From assembly GCF_019097595.1 (NCBI RefSeq), contig NC_080727.1:10735501-10799500 (forward strand): 64,000 nucleotides of DNA, read 5' to 3'. This document shows positions 13,901 through 26,000 of this stretch, in pieces; position 1 is the first letter of the stretch; each line of letters starts with the position of its first letter. This DNA is from Hemibagrus wyckioides. Taxonomy: Eukaryota; Chordata; Actinopteri; Siluriformes; Bagridae. The notes below the pieces were generated by a model. The model did no database searches, was not told the origin of the DNA, and saw only the letters and a list, made by a program, of their open reading frames with translations. The position numbers and the translations under genes are program-made.

Positions 13901-16900
13901 ATAAAAATTCAACCATTTAGAGCTTTAAAAATCACAACCAACAATTTGTAACTAGATTTGCATTTGCATACACAGTGCTAGAAAAAAATTAGAAAGTACA
14001 GTGCAGGTCTTCCATTGCTATATTGATCCAGTTATTTTGGGAGTTGGGTTAAATAGTCATCAGGGTGGTGTTTATATTTGGGTTTTGGAGCGATTAGAGG
14101 TCATAGCACTAGGAGCAGAGAGGAAGAGTGTCACAAATACCTTTGATTTCACTCACTCAAGGGAGCAGTGGAATCAGGCTGAGATTGCAGAGTGTCTTTA
14201 ACAACGACAGGTTCAGATTTAGCCTGTGTCTCAGCTACAACTTCCTTCTAGATTTCTGGTGTTCCCTATCCCAAATTGGTTTTTATTTCAAGCCCCTCCT
14301 TTATTGCTTTGGTCATAGACTCGGAGTCCCATTCTGTCCTTCAGTCCACCTCGCTAGATTATCAATTAAAGGTTGGACAGAAATACCATAACCACGATTA
14401 TACATCCAATTATGGAGAGTTTGCTTAGACTGGCCACATCCACCCATTGTTAAACTACACAAAGACAAGACAGACAGACAACAGAGTTAGAGGAGCTTAA
14501 GCAGTGCAAACAGCAGGAGAAAGTAAAGTTTTATGTTTAATGTGTGAACGGCCTCCTGGCAGAGTAGGGAACGAACAAATCTCCTGGAGGACCAGGGGAA
14601 AAAACAGAACCTCCCTGTGAACTGGGGAACAAACAGAACTGAGGATTAACAACTAATCAGCTCCTTTCAGTTATTCTTTATGCAATTCATGTGCCAATAA
14701 TTCTGTCAAGAATGACAGAACCACTGCAGGTTAAGATCATGAAATTTGTGTAAACCTGAGATAACACAGAATATGACCAGATGGAAGCAGATACAAAGAA
14801 GACTTTTCCTCTGACACCGTCCACCCAGTTATATCCTGGATGAGCCCTCAGAGAGCTGTTAGAATTTTTGCGTTCATTCAGAGAAGTTGTTGCGCTGCTA
14901 CTGCTACATCTGAGCTAAATTCAGGGAAGAGATTGCCAAAAAATATGCAGTGACCATGCTTGAATAGCAGAACTCTTCAAACATAAACAGGGAGTATTTA
15001 TACAGAAGAAATTTGTAGTATTCAGTGTTATCCATTGATAAGCAAAAGACATCAGCAGAAAACAGACTTGGTGGTTTACACATTTACTGATGGTTTGACA
15101 AGTTCATTACGAAGTTTTGGGCTTGGCGAATCATTATCAGAACAGAAGAGAAAGAATGTCAAGGACAAATCAAAGGATATCACGGTAATAGACAAGGTCA
15201 TAGACATAGTCATCTCATCCGTCAGCTTCAGCTATACGTGGATAGTAAGTAGGATTCCCACACCGGCACAAGCCCCAACAACATCCAGAGAGGCATTCAT
15301 CAGATGCTCAACTTGATTTGCTCACACCTACAATCCTGACAAAACCAAATCTACCAAATAAATCTACTAAATAATTCTACCAAATCTAAAACCTGATCAA
15401 CAAACAAAACAATAATTATATCTACCATCTACATTCTGACTCATGAGCAAAAATGATGACTTCATCTCAGAAATCAAAAACTATCATCCTACAGCAGACT
15501 CGCTGAAGTTACACAGGGAAGAGACTGGGGGGATGCTAATTTGGTACAAGTCAGTTATGGCCTGCTCCATCAAAATAATTAAAATAAAGCTATTTTTACA
15601 GTATTGTGCAAAATTTTAGAATGCCATCAAAATCGTAAATGAACAGAAGAGAAATTCAAATCATATCAATATTTGGTGTGACCAAGCTTTGCCTGCAAAA
15701 CAGCTTCAATTCTTCTAGGTACACTTGCACACAGTTTTTGAAGGAACTCACCATGCATCACTTCCAGGACTCATTGTTCTTCTCGATGCTGAAGATAGTT
15801 CTTAATGACATTAGCTGTATGTTTGGGTTTGTTTTCCTGAATAAATTTGGGGCTACCTACCTGATGGTATTGCATGATGGATAAATATCTGCCTCAGCAT
15901 TGACGATACCATTAATCCTTACCAAATTTCCAAGTCCATTTGCAGAAATGCAGCCCAAAACTTGCATCACTGTTACCTGGAGACAGTTTGATTTCTTTGC
16001 ATGTGTGGATTTCATGGGTTGTTACCAACTTCTTGTGAAAATTTCATGTCAATAGCATCTTATCTTAATCAAATATATTTATTGAGAAATATGGTGACAT
16101 GTTCAGAAAACAGAAAGCCTTAATACTCAATGTTTTGCTTACTCGGATAATCTTATCTGGATGCTGTAGACATGCTTCTTTTAGTAAGGGTTGCTGTAAT
16201 GATTTGTAAAGACTATCACAAAGCTCTACTCATGACTCAATAAATATATTTACAATAAAATAATTTGAGAATCTGTGGCACTTCAATTTGCAGTCAACAA
16301 ACAACCTGAATAAACTAGAGCAAAGGTGCCTTAACTTCCAGTCATTCATAAAATGGAATTTGCGTATGTGTGTGTTTTTGCAGAGGGTGCGGGTAATGGC
16401 TTTAGATGATGTTGTAATTCTAAATGTGGATAGTAACACGTTAGAGACTCCATTTGATGATCTACAGAACCTTCCTAATGATGTGGTGAGAGAATACACA
16501 AGCACATACACTTGCTTCCTTACATTAATTTTAGAAATTTAAATAGATCTTGTATTAATTTTAAATAATTAAATAATTAGAAACCCTTGCATATACTGTG
16601 TGTGTATTTTGAAGGTATCGGCTCTGAAGAATCGTCTGAAAAAAGTATCTACTACAATGGGAGATGGGGCAGCTAGAGCTTTCTTGAAATCACAGGCCGC
16701 ACTGTTTGGAAGCTACAGGAGTGCTCTACGCATAGAACCGGTAAAACACAAACGCTAGTGCTACCTAAATCTACAGTAGAGTTCGTAAATTAGCAGATTG
16801 TGAACTGAGAAAATAACTTCAGCTGACCAAACTGAGTACTTGAAGAAATATGGTAGTAGAGGTAGAGCTGATAAATATATAGATACATGTATTTAGCTAA

Positions 16901-16971
16901 GAACAGCTTAGATTGTCATCATTTTTCTCTTAGAAAATGTATTATTTGTTATTTCTTTTCTTCACTCTCTC

Positions 16972-17011
<40 letters not shown>

Positions 17012-20000
17012 CAGCCTCAAACTCAAATGTTTTAGTATTTATGCTATTAGCATGTAACCTTCTGTTTACCTTTAGGATTGTCTTGTTAGTAATGCTGGGT
17101 TGATCATATGCACACACTCACACACACAACTAGGAATGCAATATTTTGTCACCTTCATTACTATTGTTATGCCTATTGAAAACCTCTGGAATGTCATCAA
17201 GAGGAAGATGGATGGTCACAAACCATCAAGCAAAGCTGAGCTGCTTGAGTGGTATAAAGTTCCCCAACAGCAATGTGAAAAACTGGTGGAGAGCATGGAG
17301 CCAAAACACATGCAAATCAGGGTTATTCCACCAAATACTGATTTCTTAATGTTACAAATTATTTGCATTTTTTATTTGTGTTTTATTTGAGTTATTAAAG
17401 CTCTGCAAATACTGCATGATCTTGGGTTATTTTGATGTCTTGTCATTTCCTAAATATACACTCTAAATAACAATAGTTATATTTTGAATTTAGGAAAAAT
17501 ATTGTCAGGAGTTCACAAAAAAATGAAACAAAACTGTTCATCTCACCAATACATGTACCTGTAAGAAAAAAACATAAGAAACTGATTATTTTGCAGTGGT
17601 CTCTTTATTTTTTTTCCAGAGCTGTATATTATTTTAAAAATTATATATTATATAAATTTATTAGGTGGCACGGTGGCTTAGTGTTTAGCACGTTTGCCTC
17701 GCACCTCCAGCGTCCGGGGTTCGAGTCTCGCTCCCGGTCACTGTGTGTGTGGAGTTTGCATGTTCTCCCCGTGCTTGGTGGGTTTCCTCCGGGCGATCCG
17801 GTTTCCTCCCACAGTTCAAAGACATGCTTCTAGGCTGATTGAAATCTCTAAATTGCCCGTAGTGTGTGTGAGTGAATGTGTGTGTGTGTGCCCTGGGTTG
17901 GTTTGGCACTCCATCCATGGTGTATCAAGCCTTGATGCCTGAGATAGGCACAGGCTCCCCGTGACCCGATGATATATCGGATAAGCGGTACAGACAATGA
18001 AATGAAATGAAATTATTTTATTATATACAGCGCCCTCCACAATTATTGGCACTCCTGGTTAAGATGTGTTCTTAGGCTTCTAATAAATTCATTTTTTTAA
18101 ACAATATAAAACCACAATGCAAAAAAAAAGAAAAATCTATCCTTTAATTGAAGTACAATTATTATATATATTATAGTTCATGATGCCATGCACTCTAACA
18201 AGGTTCCCAGGGTCTTTGGAAGAGAAACAGGCCCACGGCATCACAGATCCTCCACCATACTTCACAGTGGGCATGAGGTACTTTTACGCATACTCATCTT
18301 TTGTTTTACGCCAGACCCACTTAGAGTGTTTGTTGACCAAAAGCTTAGTCTCATCTAACCAAAGCACACGGTCCCAGTTGAAGTCCCAGTACCCCTTAGC
18401 AAACTCCAGATGTTTACGTTCATGATTGTAGGTGAGAAAAGGCTTTTTCCTTGCATTCCTCCCAAACAGCTTGTTGGAATGTAGATAGCGTCTGATGGTT
18501 GTTATGGAGACTTTGTGACCCCAAGATGCCACTCTTTGATGCAGTTCTCTAACAGTGAGCTTTGGAGATTTTTTTTTTTTTTTACTTCTCTTACCATCCT
18601 CCTCACTGTACTAAGATAAACTTGGGTCCTCGTCCAGCCTTGTTTGTCACTGTTCCAGTTGTTTTAAACTTCTTAATGATTCGTCTGACTGTAGATTTGG
18701 GCAAGTTTAGGTGAGTGGCTATTTTCTTGTAGCCATTGCCTGACTTATGAAGGTCAACACACATCTGCCTTACTTGAATTGGGTGTTCTCTTGTCTTTCC
18801 CATGTGGATACGAGAAATAGGCCTTTGTGTCATGCCATATTTGTACCCCAGAGAAACAAAAGTTTCTGGATACTCTGATCAACTTTAAAAACTACAGTAA
18901 AAATTACAAAAATGCTTCAATTAAAAACTGTTATTTTTTAGTAATGGATTTTTTTTGTATTTTTTTTTAATTCACTTTTAAAAAAACAGTTTAAAGTTTA
19001 GGTTTTTTGTACAATTTTCAGTGTGAATAATATAATTTATTATAAGCCTAAGAACACATCTTAACCAAGGGTGCCAATAATTGTGGAGGGTGCTGTGTTG
19101 TGTGTGTGTGTGTGTATATTTATATATGTATACACATGACCCCATATATTTTTTGTTTTCAGGATGAGCCAATAACATTCAATGAGGATGCATTCATCAC
19201 ACACAGATCTAACACAATGAGACAGTTTCTCCAGAATGCCACACAGCTTCAGCTCTTTAAACAAGTATGCAAATACAATGTACATACAGTTGTACATACT
19301 ATGTATATTTCTAAGTTTCTATGTGCTAATAAAATGCTTAGTTTATAGATGGACGTTTGGAATTACTGAACTCTGGTGAAGGCTTCAATGATGTTTTTGA
19401 GGAGGAGATTAATATGGGAGAATATGCTGGTGAGGATATTTTAAAATACACACAGATTTATTATTATTATCATTATTAAATGTGAATCCTACCATTAAGC
19501 CCATTAGATACATTAGGAAGACTTGAAAAGGCACCAATGGCAGCTCTTTAAGCATGGTCTGTGAATAATGGCTTTGAGATATATACAGTATCTCACAAAA
19601 GTGAGTACACCCCTCACATTTTTGTAAATATCTGATTATATCTTTTCATCTGACAACACTGAAGAAATGACACAACTCTGCTACAATGTAAAGTAGTGAA
19701 TATACAGCCTGTATAACAGTGTAAATTTGCTGTCCCCTCAAAATAACTCAACAAACACCCATTAATATCTAAACCGTTGGCAACAAAAGTGAGTGCACCC
19801 CTAAGTGGGCGGTCCAAATTGGGCCCAATTAGCCATTTACCCTCCCTGGTGTCATGTGACTCGTTATTGTTACAAGGTCTCAGGTATGAATGGGGAGCAG
19901 GTGTGTTAAATTTGGTGTTATCGCTCTCACACTTTCTCATACTGGTCACTGGAAGTTCAACATGGCACCTCATGGCAAAGAACTCTCTGAAGATCTGAAA

Positions 20001-23000
20001 AAAAAGAATTGTTGCTCTACATAAAGATGGCCTAGACTATAAGAAGATTGCCAAGTCCCTGAAACTGAGCTGCAGCATGGTGGGCAAGACCATTCAGCGG
20101 TTTTACAGGACAGGTTCCACTCAGAACAGGCCTCGCCATGGTCCACCAAAGAAGTTGAGTGCACGTGCTCAGTGTCATACACTACCAGTCAAAAGCTTGG
20201 ACACACCTTCTAATTCCATGGTCTTTCCTGATGTTTATTTCTCTCTACATTGTAAAACAATGCCGAAGGCGGCCGAAATACACAATAATCTCATTTGAAC
20301 AGTTGATATTGAGATATGTCTGCTACTGATGCTCTGTAAAGCCTTCATAACGGCTCTAATCTGAGGTGTTGTTAATTGGTGATTTCTGAGGCTGGTAACT
20401 CTAAATGAACTTCTCCTCTGCAGCAGAGATAAATTTTGGTCTTGCTTTACTGGGATGGTCTTCATGTGAGCCAGTTTCATCATGGGGCTTGATGGGTTTT
20501 GCAAATGCACTTGACAATACTGTTCTTGCAAGAACTATTCCAGAACACCTGACCTTCATGTCTTAAAATAACAACTGACTGTTTTTTGTTGTCATTACAT
20601 ATGGATTACTTAAGTCCATGTGTATTATTTCATAGTTTTGAAATCTCCAGTATTGTTCAAGAATGTAGAAAATAAATCCCTAAACAAAAAACACTGAATT
20701 AAAAGTTGTGTCCAAACTTTTGACTGGTAGTGTATCTGGAGGTTGTCTTTTGTTGAAATAGATGTATGAGTGCTGCCAGCATTGCTGCAGAGGTTGAAGG
20801 GGTGGGGGGTCAGCTTGTCAGTGCTCAGACCATACGCCACACACTGCATCAAATTGGTCTGCATGGCTGTCGTCCCAGAAGGAAGCCTCTACTAAAGATG
20901 ATGCACAAGAAAGCCCGCATACAGTTTGCTGAAGATAAGCAGACTAAGGACATGGCCAGAACCATGTCCTGTGGTCCGATGAGATCAAGATAAACTTATT
21001 TGGTTCAGATGGTGTCAAGCGTGTGTGGCGGCAACCAGGTGAGGAGTACAAAGACAAGTGTGTCTTGCCTACAGTCAAGCATGGTGGTGGGAGTGTCATG
21101 GTCTGGGCCTGCATGAGTGCTGCCGGCAATGGGGAGCTACAGTTCATTGAGGGAACCATGAATGCCAACATGTACTGTGACATACTGAAGCAGAGCATGA
21201 TCCCCTCCCTTCAGAGACTGGGCCACAGGGCAGTATTCCAACATGATAACGAGCCCAAACACACCTCCAAGACGACCACTGCCTTGCTAAAGAAGCTGAG
21301 GGTAAAGGTATTGGACTGGCCAAGCATGTCTCCAGACCTAAACCCTAAGGTGGGGGAGCGCAAGGTCTCTAACATCCACCAACTCTGTGATGTCATCATG
21401 GAGGAGTGGAGGAGGACTCCAGTGGCATCCTGTGAAGTTCTGTTGAACTTCATGTACCAAGAGGGTACATGAGGCAGTGCTGGAAAATAATGGTGGCCAC
21501 ACAAAATATTGACACTTTGGGCCCAATTTGGACATTTCCACTTAGGGGTGTACTCACTTTTGTTGCCAACGGTTTAGACATTAATGGCTGTGTGTTGAGT
21601 TATTTTGAGGGGACAGCAAATTTATATTTCTATGTCATTTCTTCAGTGTTGTCACATGAAAAGGTATAATAAGATATTTACAAAAATGTGAGGGGTGTAC
21701 TCACTTTTGTGAGATACTGTATATATAAATGTATAATATATATATTCTATCTTGTTTTATACAGGTAGTGATAAAGTATACCATCAATGGCTTCTCACAT
21801 TTAAGGTTGGTGTACGTGTTTTTGCATGTCTTACATGTTCTGTATCAGCATGATTAAAAACCTTGCATTTCCTTCACAGAAAGGTGGTGGAGCCATCTTT
21901 AACACTGTGAAGACAAAAGCAAACCCTGCTATGAAGACTGTCTACAAGTTTGTAAGTCTATTATTTATGAAAGTATATATGATCTGCACTAGGTTCATAT
22001 TATTATTTACATGCAATTCTAAAACACAAAGTATTTTTACAATATATAATGATTTTATTATGTTTATATTTAATGTGTCATTTTTGGTAGCTGTAGATGT
22101 TCTGCATCTGTAGACAGTTTATCGCCATATATATTTAAAGTTTCTTTTCAGGTTATGATAGACTGAGTTTAAGCCAAATGTGTAGTTATCCAGTAAAGAA
22201 GTCACTAGCTTCATTCTAATAGATTTTACTTTCAGGATACATGTCATATGTTAATTTTTAAGTATTGTATGATGCCTTATTTAGGCTTGTACTGGAATTC
22301 AATTACCTGCTTAGTTAGTTTTGATCATTTTTTCCATATTTCTATATCATACTGCTGTCTGTCTTTTGCAGGCAAAAGACCATGCGAAGATGGGTATCAA
22401 AGAAGTGAAGAGTCGTCTTAAGCAAAAAGTATACCCACGTATTTGACGGAAACACATGCACACACACATTCATATATGCCATAAAGACATGTATGACCCT
22501 ATGACCTTTTGCAGGAGATGGCAGAGAACAGCATCTCAAGAGAGGACTCTACCTCCACCCATTCAGTGTCCACACAAAGAAAGGAAGCACACACCTGGGA
22601 ACAGAGACGACCAATTACAGTGCACTTTGGACAGGTAGGCTGGACTTTCTGTTGACAACATTTAAGTGCAGAGGAAGACTCGAGAGGCAGGTGGAATTTT
22701 AACAGAGTTCTGGGCATGCCTTTATTTATACCTCTGTTTTCAACACATTTTCCAAAGCTTATGAAAAAAGACAAACCAACAGAAAAGGGAGCAGCATCAT
22801 GGCTTTCAGCCTGTTCAAATTCAGACTCCTCTGTGTGTGTGTCTGTGTGTGTGTGTGTCTGTGTCTTTGTCTGTGTTTGTGTTTGTGTCTGTGTGTGTCT
22901 GTCTGTTTGTGTGTCTGTCTGTTTGTGTGTGTGAGCTGAGTGGTTGTCTGCCTATTACATCATTCACACTCTCTCCTGTTATGGCCAGTAGAAAATAGTA

Positions 23001-26000
23001 TAATAAACAATGAAGTAAAAGAAATTGAACAAGAAAATTGTTCTAAAAAAGAAAGGCTAGTGGAAACTATTGGTGTGTGCACTATTAGGTAATACCATTC
23101 ATTATATTAATTATAAATAAAAGGGTTTTTTATGAATGCATCTATTTGTTTAATTCCATATTATTGGGAGAAACAGAATTAGCCAATTGGTATGATACAT
23201 TTTTCCTGTTTCAGTTTGAAAGTTACTAGCCAGATACTAGCTACACTATAAGCACAGAGATTTCAAGGTGAGAGCTGGCAAAGTAGCTGCTGGAGTTTAC
23301 TGGGTATAACCTTTTCCCCCTATTATTATGTTATGTTATTTTAATAATTTTCAGTGGAGCCTTAAATGTATTTTATGGCATACTAATTAATGTGGAAACA
23401 TTATTTTACAGTAGAATGTGGCTTAAATAATTACATTACATATCAAACAGCATCAGCAGACTCGGATGCTCAGACCCCATTTCATTGCACAGTATGGTAA
23501 ACAAACAGGACTTCAAAGGTCGTGACTTAATGTAGTTCACAATTTTGACAGCTTGTTCTAATGCTACAGTCATGTCTGGGGGCATTGCTTTTGCAATGAG
23601 TGCTTCGTAGTGCAGCATGCAGTTTTGGTTCTTGCCCATAGTTGCCAGGCCTTTTACTTTTCCAGTCATAAACGCTGCTCTGTCTTTGAAAATACTATGA
23701 CACATGCCCCAGTTGAGACCACGTTCACTGCAATCTGTAGAATCATCAATTTGGAGTGCAAATTTGCCACTTTTATTTAGTTTTCCAGTTTGTTGTGTTT
23801 CTATATCAGCAGCCATGTCATCAATGTGACATTTAATCGTGTGGGCAGATAACGGTATTTTGTTGATTTCTTTGACAGTGTCCTCCCCTATCATTACACC
23901 TACAATTTTCTTGTTGGTTCTGTTTAACATTTTGTGCTTTTAGTCACTTGAAGTGATCTATGCTTTGCTGGACAAAACCGTGGTGTTTTATGTCTAAATG
24001 TCTCTTCAGCTTACTCTGTACCATCGCTGCATTTGATAGCTTTTCCCTGAAGACAAGGCATTTAGATGTGGGACAGCTAGCATCTCCGATCCATGTAAAA
24101 CCGTAAGGCAGGTAGCTTTCACTGTACTGCCTGATTTTATTTTTTTTGGGTGGTAGTGGTTCCAGTTTGATGTCCATCGGTCTTCTGGGCTATGACATTT
24201 CTGCTTTTCTTTTGTTTAAACTTATAAATTTATCCATCTTCGCCCTATCCTGTCAATCATTGCATGAAACATAAAATTTAGCACGCACCAGTACAAAGGG
24301 AGGAGCTGAGCGGAGCGGGCGGGGCGATTCTCGAACGGTCCAATTGGCGGTATATAAATATTTAAACTTCAAAAATGTATGAAATATATCAGTGTTTTTT
24401 CGCTTACTTATTTTCATTTGGACATGTCCATATGTTGGTGTTTTGATATTTTTAAAAAAAATATATGCTATGAGATTTTTGGCACCCCTAGCCAGTTGTC
24501 ATAGCACCCCAGGGTACTTTGGGAAGCACTGATTTAGCCAACTTTGTTATGATTAGACTGCTGGTGAATTCCTGTTAATTACATTTTTATTTTATTTTTT
24601 CTAATAACACATTCATTGAGGTGTACCAATTTTTGCTAGTTAAACAGAGATGAACTCTGCAGGATTGCGGCTCTCTAGGACCGAACTTGCCTACCTCTGG
24701 TCTAACCCAAACAGAGTGGGAAAAGGTCACTTTCTTGAGATACTGGAGTCAAGGGAAACTGGCAATACCTTTTTGTTAAAGCCAGTATCAACTAATAGCA
24801 AGCCACACCTGATGATCCAGCAGTTTATCAGTGTATGGCATTGAATTATCTAATGTATACACAGAACAGAACCAGCCCATCTGTTCTGGGCACCAAGACA
24901 CCAAAGTATTCCCATCTCAAGCACAGCAAGCATAAACACTTCTTAAAGGGCACCTCTGGCGCCTCCCAGCTCCTCCCTCTTTGGAAGCATCATCCTGTCC
25001 TCATGGTTTAAGGAGACTGAGGTTGTGCCTTTCTAGTGCATCACCTCTTATCAGTTCTCCTGACATCATAATTGACTTCCACAACTAGGTGAGTGACCTT
25101 GCCAATTCGCAAATAATTTAGAGATCTTTGTGAGTAGTAAAATGAGGACATTATCCTCTGGTGGGAGTCCTCATAGCCAAGCTCCCAATATACAGTCAGG
25201 ACAAACATTCCCAAGCCTGACGTACACTATATTGCCAAAAGTATTCGCTCACCCATCCAAATAATCAGAATCAGGTGTTCCAATCACTTCCATGGCCACA
25301 GGTGTATAAAATCAAGCACCTAGGCATGCAGACTGTTTTTACAAACATTTGTGAAAGAATGGGTCGCTCTCAGGAGTTCAGTGAATTCCAGCGTGGAACT
25401 GTGATAGGATGCCACCTGTGCAACAAATCCAGTCGTAAAATTTCCTTGCTCCTAAATATTCCACAGTCAACTGTCAGCTGTATTATAAGAACGTGGAAGT
25501 GTTTGGGAACGACAGCAACTCAGCCACGAAGTGGTAGGCCACGTAAACTGACGGAGCGGGGTCAGGGGATGCTGAGGCGCATAGTGTGAAGAGGTCGCCA
25601 ACTTTCTGCAGAGTCAATCGCTACAGACCTCCAAACTTCATGTGGCCTTCAGATTAGCTCAAGAACAGTGCACAGAGAGCTTCATGGAATGGGTTTCCAT
25701 GGCCGAGCAGCTGCATCCAAGCCATACATCACCAAGTGCAATGCAAAGCGTCGGATGCAGTGGTGTAAAGCACGCCGCCACTGGACTCTAGAGCAGTGGA
25801 GACGCGTTCTCTGGAGTGACGAATCGCGCTTCTCCATCTGGCAATCTGATGGACGAGTCTGGGTTTGGCGGTTGCCAGGAGAACGGTACTTGTCTGACTG
25901 CATTGTGCCAAGTGTAAAGTTTGGTGGAGAGGGGATTATGGTGTGGGGTTGTTTTTCAGGAGCTGGGCTTGGCCCCTTAGTTCCAGTGAAAGGAACTCTG

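Larger units (their letters stand above)
19586..21719 (+). mobile_element. Tc1 element carrying a nested Tc1 insertion
   Basis: TIRs begin CAGTATCTCACAAAAGTGAG at 19586, with the complement ending at 21719. TA duplications flank it (19584-19585 and 21720-21721). About 1.58 kb once the nested element at 20180-20732 is subtracted. It fills almost all of DENND1A intron 13 (19430-21764), in the gene's sense orientation. Confidence 0.93.

Noticed and set aside
15035..15316. 93-residue open frame in DENND1A intron 9
   Set aside because: No splice sites fit the DENND1A frame and nothing recognisable in the sequence.
23436..24177. Possible host ZBED gene
   Set aside because: It is split into two frames, lacks an internal block and the C-terminus, and sits antisense in an intron; treated as a hAT pseudogene.
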